DNA of 64,000 nucleotides from positions 1 through 64,000 of the forward strand of contig JAJCXR010000023.1 of assembly GCA_029263315.1 (NCBI GenBank), in the 5' to 3' direction. This DNA is from Acidobacteriota bacterium (lineage in GTDB: Bacteria; Acidobacteriota; Thermoanaerobaculia; Multivoradales; J023). Made by a program: the position numbers and the translations under genes. Under the pieces are notes generated by a model. The model had not been told where the DNA came from and did not search any database. It worked only from the letters and a program-made list of their open reading frames with translations. Positions 46,667 to 55,025 of this stretch are shown one piece after another. Positions within the stretch are counted from its first letter, which is position 1, and every line of letters begins with the position of its first letter.

Positions 46667-48009
46667 AACCTCAGATCCTGATCGTCGATGACGAAGACCT
46701 ATTTCGCGAGGACCTGGCGAGTCTGCTGCGCGAAGAGGGATACGAGTGTCGCACCGCCGCGACGGGAGAAGAAGGGCTTGCCATCGCGCACCAGGGGGAG
46801 CCGGACCTCGTGCTGTGTGACCTCTCCATGCCTGGACTCGGCGGCGTGGAAGTGGTCGATGATCTGGCCATAGAGCAGCCCGATTTGCCAGTGGTTCTCA
46901 TGACGGCTTACGGCTCACTGGACACCGCGATCGAAGCATTCCGCAAAGGGGCGGCGGACTATCTCCTCAAACCGCTCCAAGATGAGGAGTTGCTGGTCAA
47001 GCTGACACGCTGCCTCGAGCAGCGGTTCATGCTCCGCGAGCTACGCTTTCTCCGTCGACGACTGTCTCATGTCGACGAAGGGACGCGCTTGGTCGGCAGC
47101 AGTCCGCAGATGGAGAGAGTCAAGGAGCTGATTCGCCGTGTCGCGACGGCCCAAACCACAGTCTTGGTGACCGGTGAGACCGGCACCGGAAAAGAAGTGG
47201 TGGCTCGATCGATCCATGAGCAGGGGGCTGGGCCGGAAGCACCCTTCGTGGCGGTGAACTGCGCAGCGCTGCCCCGAGAGCTGGTCGAAAGTGAGCTCTT
47301 CGGCCATCGCAAGGGAGCCTTCAGCGGCGCGCTGCGCGACAAGCCCGGCATGTTCGAGTTAGCGCATGGCGGCACTCTCTTTCTCGACGAGATCGGCGAC
47401 CTGCCGCTTGAGCTTCAGCCCAAGCTCCTGCGTGCGCTGGAGCGCGGCGAAATCATGCCTGTGGGCGCGACCCGGCCGATCGTCACCCACTTTCGGCTGA
47501 TCGCGGCGACCCACCGTGACTTGCCGAAGGAAGCCGAGGCGGGCCGATTCCGCGAGGATCTCTTCTACCGAATTCGGGTCATGGAAATCACCTTGCCGCC
47601 GCTGCGAGAGCGGCGCTCGGACATTCCCGCCCTGGTCGATCATCTTCTGCCCCGGATCAACTCACGGCTCAAGAAGCGCGTCCTCGGGGTGAACGACCAG
47701 GCACTTCGGGCTCTGATGAGCGGAGACTGGCCGGGCAACGTCCGCGAGCTCGAGAATGCCCTGGAGCGGGCCGTGTTGCTGACCGACGAAACCATCGTGG
47801 GTCGTGGCGTTCTTCCAGGGCAACCGACGGACTTGAAAGACACTCACCAGCACGCCATGGATTTGCGCAGCGCCGTCCAAGCCTATGAAGAGGAGCACAT
47901 CCGGCGCGTGCTCGAGTCCACAGGTGGCAATCGAGAGGAAGCGGCGGAAATCTTAGGGATCGATCCCTCGACCCTTTACCGCCGCCTGCAGCGCTTCGAC
48001 ACCGACTGA
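46663..48009 (+). CDS. NtrC-family sigma-54-dependent response regulator
   Basis: 448 residues; the GTG start at 46663 overlaps the kinase stop and follows AGGAG. Receiver domain 1-125 with phospho-acceptor Asp53 ([10 protein letters not shown]). AAA+ domain with Walker A GETGTGKE (171-178), GAFSGA (218-223; a variant of the GAFTGA loop that touches sigma-54), Walker [14 protein letters not shown] and the R-finger region [12 protein letters not shown]-terminal Fis-type [23 protein letters not shown]. It should activate sigma-54 promoters; matching sequences lie at 48240-48255 and 55733-55748. Confidence 0.95.
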   Translation: MKPQILIVDDEDLFREDLASLLREEGYECRTAATGEEGLAIAHQGEPDLVLCDLSMPGLGGVEVVDDLAIEQPDLPVVLMTAYGSLDTAIEAFRKGAADYLLKPLQDEELLVKLTRCLEQRFMLRELRFLRRRLSHVDEGTRLVGSSPQMERVKELIRRVATAQTTVLVTGETGTGKEVVARSIHEQGAGPEAPFVAVNCAALPRELVESELFGHRKGAFSGALRDKPGMFELAHGGTLFLDEIGDLPLELQPKLLRALERGEIMPVGATRPIVTHFRLIAATHRDLPKEAEAGRFREDLFYRIRVMEITLPPLRERRSDIPALVDHLLPRINSRLKKRVLGVNDQALRALMSGDWPGNVRELENALERAVLLTDETIVGRGVLPGQPTDLKDTHQHAMDLRSAVQAYEEEHIRRVLESTGGNREEAAEILGIDPSTLYRRLQRFDTD

Positions 48010-48139
48010 ATCTTCTTCCGACGGCGGTCGAGCGCTGGTGGCTGAGGCCATGAGTGATTTAGAGGGAATCGATGACGCCTCCGCAGCCGCCAAGCCATCG
48101 AGTCACCATGCATCGCTGCGAGTGACTTGAGCGCCACTC

Positions 48140-48153
48140 TTGCAGGACTGCAA
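48140..48153 (+). promoter_or_regulatory. Palindrome, candidate enhancer site for the response regulator
   Basis: TTGCAGGACTGCAA has 6-bp arms and lies about 113-126 bp upstream of the start predicted from the sigma-54 promoter, the usual place for an NtrC-type binding site. In copy 2 the core TGCAGGACTGCA (55634-55645) is retained. Confidence 0.4.
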
Positions 48154-48239
48154 AAAACTGGTTCAACGCAACTACCGATGGTCCACGGCGACGACGGAAA
48201 TTCCCCATCCGCAAGACATGAAAGCGCTCCACCCCGGCG

Positions 48240-48255
48240 TGGCACGCCCCTTGCT
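48240..48255 (+). promoter_or_regulatory. Sigma-54 promoter, copy 1
   Basis: TGGCACG-CCCC-TTGCT fits the -24/-12 consensus at every key base, with GG and GC 12 bp apart. The expected start (near 48266) is 14 bases before the ATG at 48280. It lies 230 bp after the sigma-54 regulator gene. Confidence 0.8.
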
Positions 48256-48279
48256 GAAGGGAGATGCGTGGGAGACGCA

Positions 48280-48615
48280 ATGCAGCCGATCAGCAACAGC
48301 GACCAACGGGCTCGACGGATCGTCAAAGCTCTCGAACCGATTCTGCGGCGCCAACTGGGATCGGTTGGCGTCGAACGCGAGTTTGTGACCGGCCTCTATT
48401 GGCGACTCCGGCAAGCTTTGGAGGATGCCGAGGGTCTTGCATCCGAAACCGGAACAACGGACCCGCAACGACTTGGCTTTGAGGTCTACCTCTTCGCTGC
48501 GACGGATCTCGAGGACTGCAAGCTCACGCCGACTCTGCTCAGTTCGGTCACCAAGGAAATCGAAGCCGTTCTTCATGAGCTGGCACGGCGGCCGAGCCCA
48601 GTTCCAAGAACATGA
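48280..48615 (+). CDS. Small protein of unknown family, first gene after the sigma-54 promoter
   Basis: 111 residues; ATG at 48280 after GGGAG. A helical sequence: SDQRARRIVKALEPILRRQL, EREFVTGLYWRLRQALEDAE, LTPTLLSSVTKEIEAVLHEL. Only two charged helices and a single Cys stand out; no domain is recognised. A frameshifted copy exists at 55774-56005. Placement directly under a sigma-54 promoter after the two-component genes suggests it is metal-induced. It could be a stress adaptor, but function is unknown. Confidence 0.65.
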   Translation: MQPISNSDQRARRIVKALEPILRRQLGSVGVEREFVTGLYWRLRQALEDAEGLASETGTTDPQRLGFEVYLFAATDLEDCKLTPTLLSSVTKEIEAVLHELARRPSPVPRT

Positions 48616-48624
48616 CGGCTTCGC

Positions 48625-48759
48625 ATGGCTAGACAACCCGAGGGCCGCCGTCGCGGCAGTGCCCAGGAGTCGCCCGAGCTGGTGCTGAAGCGCCGCTATG
48701 CAGATGGAGAAATGGATCGCGAAACCTACGAGCCGATGATCGAGAACCTGCGCAAGTAA
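48625..48759 (+). CDS. 44-residue SHOCT-domain protein
   Basis: ATG at 48625, stop at 48757-48759. After an Arg-rich start, ESPELVLKRRYADGEMDRET and YEPMIENLRK match the SHOCT motif (short C-terminal domain, 'LKRRYA.GEI....Y..ML..L'). It occurs alone here; SHOCT modules usually end longer proteins and may mediate oligomer or membrane contacts. It lies 12 bp before the DUF302 gene. Its last codons (CCTGCGCAAG) recur before the second DUF302 copy, so that duplication included this end. Confidence 0.6.
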   Translation: MARQPEGRRRGSAQESPELVLKRRYADGEMDRETYEPMIENLRK

Positions 48760-48770
48760 AAGAGGAACCT

Positions 48771-49190
48771 ATGAGCACCTTTCGATACGGATTCGAAACC
48801 ACGCTTTCGGACACGACCTACAACGACGCGATCCAGCGCGTGACTGACGAGCTTGAGAAGGAGGGTTTCGGAATCCTCACCGAGATCGACGTTGGGGCGA
48901 CGCTCAAGAAGAAGCTCGACGTCGATTTCCGCCGCTACATAATCCTCGGTGCCTGCAATCCCAGCCTTGCGTACCATGCGCTCGGGGTCGAGCCGCAGAT
49001 CGGTCTCCTTCTTCCATGCAATGTGGTCGTGCAAGAGGCGGCGCCAACTGGGACCGTAGTCGTTTCGATCGCGGACCCTCGAGCGATGTTCGCGCTCGTC
49101 GACAACTCGGCTGCCGCTCCGGTAGCAGACGAGGCGAACGAGCGACTGCGTCGGGTGATCGACGCCATTGCGAGCAAGAAGACGCTCTGA
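48771..49190 (+). CDS. DUF302 protein, intact copy
   Basis: 139 residues; AGAGGA before the ATG. The DUF302 pattern is complete: [51 protein letters not shown] and VEPQIGLLLPCNVVVQEA. The fold is a small alpha/beta domain often found in metal- or sulfur-stress operons; a Cys (ACNP) and a second Cys (LPCN) may bind a ligand. It should be cytoplasmic. Its stop overlaps the next start (TGATG). A truncated copy lies at 50611-50843. Confidence 0.88.
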   Translation: MSTFRYGFETTLSDTTYNDAIQRVTDELEKEGFGILTEIDVGATLKKKLDVDFRRYIILGACNPSLAYHALGVEPQIGLLLPCNVVVQEAAPTGTVVVSIADPRAMFALVDNSAAAPVADEANERLRRVIDAIASKKTL

Positions 49191-49813
49191 TGCATGTCGG
49201 AATGTGGGGCCTCGCGGTCATCGTCATCGTCATCACCTCGTGGCTTTTGTATCGCTACCTGGCGCCGCAGAGCTGGAAGGAGTGGACGCGCGTCGGCGTC
49301 GTTCAAGCCTTCATCATCGCTTTTTATGCTGAGATGTACGGTTTCCCGCTGACCATCTACTTCCTTGCCCGGTACTTCGGGCTCGATCTCAACTGGGGGG
49401 ACGGAGGCAACCTTTGGGCACAGCTCTTTGGCACCGAAGTCGCACACATCGTGGCCATGGTGCTGGGCTACACGATTGTTTTCAGCGGCGCCACCCTCGT
49501 CGCGGAAGGCTGGCGACGGATTCACCGAGCGAGGCGTCAGGAAACGCTCATGACCGACGGCGTCTATGCACGCATGCGCCATCCACAGTACACGGGCCTG
49601 TTTATCATCGTTTTCGGAGAAGGCGTCGTCCACTGGCCGACCATCGTCTCCCTCACCGCGTTCCCGATCATCATCCTCGCCTACACGCTGCTCGCCCGAA
49701 AAGAGGAGGCGCAAATGCTCGAGAAGTTTGGCGACGAATACCGCCAGTATCAGCAGCGGGTTCCCATGTTCATCCCCCGCTCGGTTGGCGGGCAACACCC
49801 GCGGCAGGCGTGA
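49190..49813 (+). CDS. ICMT/PEMT-like membrane methyltransferase
   Basis: 207 residues; the start overlaps the DUF302 stop. Four to five membrane helices (WGLAVIVIVITSWLLYRYLA; VAHIVAMVLGYTIVFSGATLV). The C-terminal half has the SAM-binding pattern DGVYARMRHPQYTGLF, then ARKEEAQMLEKFGDEYRQYQ, as in isoprenylcysteine methyltransferase-like proteins. The substrate in bacteria is not known. A second, unrelated-looking member is at 32190-32918. Co-translation with DUF302 suggests a shared function in the metal-stress unit. Confidence 0.85.
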   Translation: MHVGMWGLAVIVIVITSWLLYRYLAPQSWKEWTRVGVVQAFIIAFYAEMYGFPLTIYFLARYFGLDLNWGDGGNLWAQLFGTEVAHIVAMVLGYTIVFSGATLVAEGWRRIHRARRQETLMTDGVYARMRHPQYTGLFIIVFGEGVVHWPTIVSLTAFPIIILAYTLLARKEEAQMLEKFGDEYRQYQQRVPMFIPRSVGGQHPRQA

Positions 49814-49814
49814 C

Positions 49815-49943
49815 ATGACCGCCGAAGCCATCACCATCATCAGCGGCTTCGCGCTGCTGGCCGTTCTTGCTCTCGTGGGCTGGAACCTCAGGCGCAAGCG
49901 TGCGCGCGATGAGCAGACTGACAAAAAAGAGACCAGGCCATGA
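49815..49943 (+). CDS. 42-residue single-helix membrane protein
   Basis: ATG at 49815, one base after the previous stop. One membrane helix (AITIISGFALLAVLALVGWN) is followed by a charged tail (LRRKRARDEQTDKKE). The size and layout recall small assembly or regulatory subunits, but no family is recognised. Confidence 0.5.
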   Translation: MTAEAITIISGFALLAVLALVGWNLRRKRARDEQTDKKETRP

Positions 49944-50431
49944 TTCATGGTGAACGATCCCACTCCGCAACTTGAAGCCAACGCAGCCACTACAACCATG
50001 AATGAGGCATCACTATGAAAGAAGCGACACTTTGATTAAGGGCCCCGTGTGCGGAAAGGCGTCCTACTTCTGCAGCAAGCATCGCCGGACAGAGCTCATT
50101 TTTTTCACCCCGGCCTGTGCCAAACCGAGAACAAGTCTCCCATGAACCCAGTGAACGAGATCCATGCAGTCACACTCAGAAACCTGGACAAGCAGGGATT
50201 CGACGCCAAAGGGTGCCGCCGTGGGGGCGCGGGTACGAGCCAGGGTCACGTCCGATGCTCTTTGAGCCTCAACGCTCTCTGGCGCGCCGCTTTTCCGACA
50301 GACGGACCACGGCGAGCACTTCCGTAGTTTCTACTCGCACCGTGGTCCTGTTCCTGCGTAGATACTGCTCTTTCTGGTGGGACGCGGGAGGAGTACATTG
50401 GATACTCCACCAGAGCAAAGCCTCGCGCGCC
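49944..50431. other. Intergenic region, possible relics
   Basis: No intact gene. A phrase GPVCGKASYFCSKHRR near 50040-50090 recalls a broken YHS-type Cys motif but is too short to claim. Other frames are unrecognised. Confidence 0.35.
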
Positions 50432-50584
50432 ATGATGATGGAGATGCAGCCCGGAATGATGGCGCACATGGGGAACCACATGGACATGACTATGCACGGT
50501 GCGATGGGCGGGATGGACTGCCCGATGATGAAGATGGACGTGGCTCATGAGGCCGAGGCCGAGAAGAAGACGCCCAAGATGTAG
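50432..50584 (+). CDS. Met/His-rich short ORF, candidate copper-binding peptide
   Basis: 50 codons: MMMEMQPGMMAHMGNHMD, MTMHGAMGGMDCPMMKMD, then a charged tail ending KTPKM. The density of Met, His and one Cys suits Cu(I)/Ag(I) binding. No signal peptide or strong Shine-Dalgarno is seen, so it may be the C-terminal remnant of a larger copper protein. The next gene is the second DUF302 copy. Confidence 0.4.
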   Translation: MMMEMQPGMMAHMGNHMDMTMHGAMGGMDCPMMKMDVAHEAEAEKKTPKM

Positions 50585-50610
50585 GACCTGCGCAAGTGAA
50601 AAACGAAGCT

Positions 50611-50843
50611 ATGAGCACCTTTCGATACGGATTCGAAACCACGCTTTCGGACACGAACTACGACGACGCGGTCCAGCGCGTGACTGACGAGCTCGAGAAG
50701 GAGGGTTTCGGCATCCTCACCGAGATCGACGTCGGGGCGACGCGCAAGAAGAAGCTAGACGTCGATTTCCGCCGCTACATAATCCTCCGCGCCTGCAATC
50801 CCATCCTTGCGTACGATGCGCTCGGGGTCGAGCCGCAGATCGA
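50611..50843 (+). pseudogene. DUF302 gene, truncated second copy
   Basis: The first ~77 codons (MSTFRYGFETTLSDTNYDDA to VEPQIE) nearly match the intact DUF302 gene at 48771-49190. Homology stops at about 50843, exactly where phosphoketolase-derived sequence begins in another frame. The continuing 60-codon tail has no DUF302 likeness. Confidence 0.75.
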
Positions 50844-51040
50844 GGCATTCCCAGCCACGCATCGCCGGAGTGCCCTGGCTCGATCCACGAGGGCGGTGAG
50901 CTCGGATATTCGCTCAGCCTTTCGTTCGGGGCGGTGTTCGACAATCCCGATCTCGTCGTCGCCTGCGTCGTCGGCGACGGTGAGGCGGAGACGGGGCCGC
51001 TCGCAACGACGTGGCATTCCAGCCAGCGGAAGCGCGTAAT
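50844..51040 (+). pseudogene. Internal fragment of a phosphoketolase gene
   Basis: The frame reads [39 protein letters not shown] and [20 protein letters not shown]. This is the thiamine-pyrophosphate-binding part of xylulose-5-phosphate/fructose-6-phosphate phosphoketolase ([11 protein letters not shown] is diagnostic). About 60 residues survive out of some 800. It is joined directly to the truncated DUF302 gene. Confidence 0.7.
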
Positions 51041-51108
51041 GACGGCCGTCGTCACTCACCGGAGGGTCCGGCCGTAGCCATGCACTCCTTCGCCCTCGGA
51101 GACCAAGG

Positions 51109-52446
51109 ATGAGGCCCGCGCGGAAGGCTCCAGGGGCGACGCGCAAGCTCTTGGTGCTATCGCTGTCAATCGCCCTGGCGATGTCCGGGGTCGGGATCAT
51201 CCTCCCGGTCGTGCCCTCCCACCTCGAGAACCTAGGGCTCGCCAACGCAACGACGCAGCAAGTGGCGTTGCACGTCAGCCTGCTGGCGGCTGGCTACGCG
51301 CTCATGTACTTGCTTTTTGCGCCCCTCTGGGGCCGTCTCTCGGATTCGCTCGGTAGGCGGCCACTTCTGGCGATCGGGCTCACCGGATTCGCCATCGGCC
51401 AAGCGCTATGCGGTCTCGCTACCTCGCTGGCGGCCGTGTACGCGATTCGCTTGGGAACCGGCATCTTCTCGGCGGCAATCATTCCCGCCGCCTTCGCCTT
51501 CGCGGCCGACACGACCAGCGAGAAGGATCGAATACGCGGCATGGCCCAGTTGAGCGCGGCGGGCGGCATCGGGTTCGTGATCGGCCCGGCGCTCGGCGGT
51601 CTCCTCGGTGGCATCAAGCTTCCCGCCGGTGGGTTGCCCGTCGCCGAATTCTCGTTGCCGTTCTTTGCCGCCTCAGGTTGCGCCCTGCTCGCGCTCCTCA
51701 CGCTGCGCTGGCTCAAAGAGCCGGTGGTCCCGGCGACCGCGCGGCGTCTGGGCTCTGTTGCGTGGACCGAGCTCGCCCGGCGGATCAGGCTGCCTTTGGC
51801 CGTGGCAATGGCCGGCCAAATTGCCGTCGCGCTCTTCGAGACCTCGTTCGCCCTTCACGCTCGCACCAACCTCGGCATGGGCCTCGTCGAGATCGGGACA
51901 ATGTTCATGACGTGCGGCCTGATGATGCTCGTGGTTCAGCTTGGCGCGGTCGCTCGGCTCGCAAACCGCGTTGGCGAAGTGCACCTCGCCTCGGCGGCCC
52001 TCGCCCTCATGGGGTTGAGCTTGGGCCCCTTGGCTGCGGCGCGCGGCACCGCCACCGTCTTCGCGTTGGTCGCCTTGTACGGGATCGGGATGGGACTTCT
52101 TACGCCGGCCGTGTCGGCGCTCGTGTCGAGGCGTGGCGGCGCGCATGCGGGGGCCGCGCTGGGACTCGAGAGTGGTGCCAAAGGCCTGGGTCTGATCGCC
52201 GGCCCACTCCTCGGCGGTGTTCTCTTCGGCTCGTCTGTGGCCGTGCCCTTCTGGCTCGCCAGCGGACTGCTCCTCGGGCTCGCCCCGGTCTTCGCCTGGA
52301 GCGGTCGACGCACGCACGGTGACGAAAGGGGCCCGACCACTTCGATGACTATGTCGAGCATGTTCGCTCGAAGGAGAAGGACAACGGCACCGGGGGAGCG
52401 TAACGGCCGCATCGACACAACAACTAGCCCAGATCGGAGAACATGA
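51109..52446 (+). CDS. Major facilitator superfamily (TetA-like) exporter
   Basis: 445 residues with twelve predicted membrane helices. The N-half has the MFS loop GRLSDSLGRRPLLAIG and the helix-5 antiporter-type motif GFVIGPALGGLLGG. This fits the drug:H+ antiporter-1 (TetA) group; the substrate is unknown. The C-terminus has an extra charged tail of ~45 residues (from SGRRTHGDERG). Its stop overlaps the start of the type II GAPDH gene, so the two are translationally coupled. Confidence 0.88.
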   Translation: MRPARKAPGATRKLLVLSLSIALAMSGVGIILPVVPSHLENLGLANATTQQVALHVSLLAAGYALMYLLFAPLWGRLSDSLGRRPLLAIGLTGFAIGQALCGLATSLAAVYAIRLGTGIFSAAIIPAAFAFAADTTSEKDRIRGMAQLSAAGGIGFVIGPALGGLLGGIKLPAGGLPVAEFSLPFFAASGCALLALLTLRWLKEPVVPATARRLGSVAWTELARRIRLPLAVAMAGQIAVALFETSFALHARTNLGMGLVEIGTMFMTCGLMMLVVQLGAVARLANRVGEVHLASAALALMGLSLGPLAAARGTATVFALVALYGIGMGLLTPAVSALVSRRGGAHAGAALGLESGAKGLGLIAGPLLGGVLFGSSVAVPFWLASGLLLGLAPVFAWSGRRTHGDERGPTTSMTMSSMFARRRRTTAPGERNGRIDTTTSPDRRT

Positions 52447-53543
52447 TGACTCGAAGAGTGCGCGTAGGTATCAACGGTTACGGCGTGATCGGTAAGCGCG
52501 TCGCAGATGCGGTAGCGCTCCAGGACGACATGGAGCTCGTCGGAGTTGCGGACGTCGTCCACGACTACCGCGTCCGCGTTGCGGTAGAGCGGGGCTATTC
52601 AGTGTTTGCATCGGCTCCCGATCGGCGACCCGCGATGGAAGCGGCGGGCATCCCGGTCGTGGGGACGCTTGACGACCTCATCGCTGGCGCGGAGATCATT
52701 GTGGACTGCACGCCGAAGCGTGTTGGCGCCGAGAATCGCGAGCGCTACCGAGCTGCGGGCGTCAAGGCGGTCTGGCAGGGAGGCGAGCAACACGAGGTAG
52801 CCGGCTACTCGTTCGTAGCGCAGGTGAACTACGCTGGCGCTCTGGATCGCGACTCCGCCCGCGTCGTCTCGTGCAATACGACAGCGCTCTCCCGGGTAAT
52901 GGGCGCGCTCCATTCCCGCGGCTGGGTGAAGCGCGCCCGGGCCGTGCTGTTCCGTCGGGCAACGGATCCGTGGGAGTCGCACGTCAACGGCATGATCAAC
53001 ACTGTCATTCCCGAGACCAAAGTGCCGAGCCACCAGGGGCACGATCTGCAAAAGGTCATCCCCGACCTCGATATCACGACGCTCGCGGGCGCCGGACCGC
53101 ACAACCTGAGCCACATCCACTTTGCAATGGTGGAAACGACGCGCCCGGTGAGCGTGGACGAACTTCGCGACGCGCTGTGGGCTGCGCCGCGCATCGCGTT
53201 CGTCCGGGCCTCGGACGGACTGGTCGCCCTGAACTCCGTGGTTGAGCTCATGCGCGACCTCGGCCGTCCTCGCAGCGACCTGTGGGAGGTTGCCGTGTGG
53301 GAGGACGCCTTGGCTGCCGAGGAGCGGGAAATCTACTTGACGTTTCAGGTGCACAACGAGGCCATCACCATCCCCGAGAACATCGACTGCATCCGCGCTC
53401 TCACAGGGTTTGAAAGGAACGCGGAGCGTTCCATCGAGAAGACCGACGCCGCGCTCGGCGTCATCAAAGCGTTCTTGCCGAGCACGACGGCGCCCATTCC
53501 GCATCTGGTGCCCGATGACGGGTCGAAACGGAACCGGGAGTGA
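52446..53543 (+). CDS. Type II (archaeal-type) glyceraldehyde-3-phosphate dehydrogenase-like protein
   Basis: 365 residues from 52446; a tandem ATG at 52443 overlaps the MFS stop. N-terminal Rossmann motif VRVGINGYGVIGKRVADAV. Catalytic Cys143 in SCNTT, and the archaeal-type phrases ATDPWESHVNGMINTVIP and GHDLQKVIPDLDITTLA. The protein belongs to the NAD(P)+ type II GAPDH group (EC 1.2.1.59), which is rare in bacteria. It may oxidise GAP or a related aldehyde-phosphate. Its pairing with an exporter and not with glycolytic genes suggests a special role, and in this island it could be a metal-tolerant replacement for the classical enzyme. Confidence 0.85.
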   Translation: MTRRVRVGINGYGVIGKRVADAVALQDDMELVGVADVVHDYRVRVAVERGYSVFASAPDRRPAMEAAGIPVVGTLDDLIAGAEIIVDCTPKRVGAENRERYRAAGVKAVWQGGEQHEVAGYSFVAQVNYAGALDRDSARVVSCNTTALSRVMGALHSRGWVKRARAVLFRRATDPWESHVNGMINTVIPETKVPSHQGHDLQKVIPDLDITTLAGAGPHNLSHIHFAMVETTRPVSVDELRDALWAAPRIAFVRASDGLVALNSVVELMRDLGRPRSDLWEVAVWEDALAAEEREIYLTFQVHNEAITIPENIDCIRALTGFERNAERSIEKTDAALGVIKAFLPSTTAPIPHLVPDDGSKRNRE

Positions 53544-53571
53544 TGAAGTGGGAAAGGACGGAGGCTGACGG

Positions 53572-54891
53572 ATGAACGAGCGCAAAACCCAGTACAGCAA
53601 AGGCAGCCTCAGCCTGCTAGGTACGATTGCGATGGGCACCGGCGTGATGATCGGGGCCGGCATCTTCGCACTCACGGGGCAGGTCGCCGAGCTCGCGGGA
53701 GGACTCTTTCCGATCGCGTTCATCGTCGCGGCGATCGTCAGCGGCTTCAGCGCATACAGCTACATCAAGGTCGCCAGCGTCTACCCATCAGCTGGCGGCA
53801 TCGCCATGATCCTCAAGAAGGCGTACGGCGAGAGCACGGTGACGGGAGCCGCCGCGCTTCTCATGGCGCTCTCGATGATCATCAATGAGAGCTTGGTGGC
53901 CCGAACCTTCGGCGCCTACACGCTTCAGCTCTTCCCATCCGACCCAGCGGGGATCTGGGCCCCGGTACTCGCGGTCGGACTCATCGTCGTGGCGTTCGTT
54001 GTGAATATCGCCGGCAACAAGGTCATCGGGACCGTGTCGAACGTCAGCGCGGTCGTCAAGATCGGCGGACTCCTCGTCTTCGCAGCGATCGCCGTAGCCG
54101 CCTCTGGGATCAGTTTACGGACCAGCATCGTTCCGCCGAGCGGGGACCCAACGCTTGGGACCTTCCTTGGTGGTGTTGCGCTGGCGATCCTGGCATTCAA
54201 GGGTTTCACCACGATCACCAATACCGGCGGCGAGGTCACGGAGCCAGAGAAGAACGTCGGCCGCGCTATCATCATCTCCTTGGCGATCTGCCTCGTTGTG
54301 TACCTTGCCGTTTGCTTCGCGCTGGCATCAAGCCTGACGCTCGATGAGCTCATCAAGGCCAAAGACTACTCGCTCGCCGAGGCGGCTCGGCCGGCCATGG
54401 GTGGGTACGGAATGTGGTTCACCGTGGTCATCGCGATGACCGCGACGGCCTCTGGCTTGCTGGCGAGCATCTTCGCCGTCTCGCGCATGCTCGCGATGCT
54501 CACCGAGATGAAACTGATCCCACACAGCCATTTCGGAATGCCGGGCGACATTCAGAAGCACACGTTGGTCTACACCGTGGTCATTGCGGCTGTGCTCGCA
54601 GCCGTATTCGATCTGTCCCGCATCGCTTCCCTAGGCGCGATCTTCTACCTGCTGATGGATATCACCATTCACTGGGGTGTCTTGCGACACCTGCACGAGG
54701 AAGTCGGAGCGAACCGCGTGGTTCTCGGCACTGCGATCGCCTTCGATATCGTGGCCTTGGGAGCATTCTTGATCGTCAAGGGCTCCTCCGATCCGCTGAT
54801 CGTCGTCGGCAGCCTCGTGTCGATCGCCATCGTCGTCGGGTTCGAGCGCTTCTATCTACGCAGACTTCGGGCGGCGGGGGAGCAAGAATGA
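53572..54891 (+). CDS. APC-superfamily amino-acid permease
   Basis: 439 residues with twelve predicted membrane helices; ATG after GGAGG. The first helix carries TGVMIGAGIFALTGQVAEL, the unwound G(A/S)G substrate motif of APC transporters. KGFTTITNTGGEVTEPEKNV matches the conserved helix-6/loop motif. It likely takes up an amino acid or amine by proton symport; the substrate is unknown. A truncated homologue is at 44539-44886. The gene starts 28 bp after GAPDH and its stop overlaps the next small ORF, so they form an operon. Confidence 0.9.
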   Translation: MNERKTQYSKGSLSLLGTIAMGTGVMIGAGIFALTGQVAELAGGLFPIAFIVAAIVSGFSAYSYIKVASVYPSAGGIAMILKKAYGESTVTGAAALLMALSMIINESLVARTFGAYTLQLFPSDPAGIWAPVLAVGLIVVAFVVNIAGNKVIGTVSNVSAVVKIGGLLVFAAIAVAASGISLRTSIVPPSGDPTLGTFLGGVALAILAFKGFTTITNTGGEVTEPEKNVGRAIIISLAICLVVYLAVCFALASSLTLDELIKAKDYSLAEAARPAMGGYGMWFTVVIAMTATASGLLASIFAVSRMLAMLTEMKLIPHSHFGMPGDIQKHTLVYTVVIAAVLAAVFDLSRIASLGAIFYLLMDITIHWGVLRHLHEEVGANRVVLGTAIAFDIVALGAFLIVKGSSDPLIVVGSLVSIAIVVGFERFYLRRLRAAGEQE

Positions 54892-55025
54892 GACGGCATC
54901 GCACGGATCCCGTCGAGAGGCTCTTGTTCGCGGCGGATCTCGGTGGCTACTGGGCAGGAGTCTACGAGCCCGTCACCTGGCACCGACCGCAAAGGGTCCG
55001 AGAAGAAGGAAAGGACAATCCATGA
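54888..55025 (+). CDS. 45-residue ORF coupled at both ends
   Basis: ATGA overlaps join it to the permease upstream and to the membrane-protein gene downstream. The peptide (RRHRTDPVERLLFAADLGGY... WHRPQRVREEG) is basic, with no helix or known motif. The perfect overlaps suggest a real coupled gene, but it could be only a spacer; function unknown. Confidence 0.5.
   Translation: MRRHRTDPVERLLFAADLGGYWAGVYEPVTWHRPQRVREEGKDNP

Larger units (their letters stand above)
48103..48643 (+). repeat. ~0.54-kb direct repeat, copy 1 (promoter plus small gene)
   Basis: From TCACCATGCATCGCTGCGAG to ACAACCCGAGG it matches 55596-56028 at high identity. It contains an upstream TTGCAG-GA-CTGCAA palindrome (48140-48153), a sigma-54 promoter and the 48280 gene. 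Copy 2 lacks about 110 bp. Confidence 0.85.
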
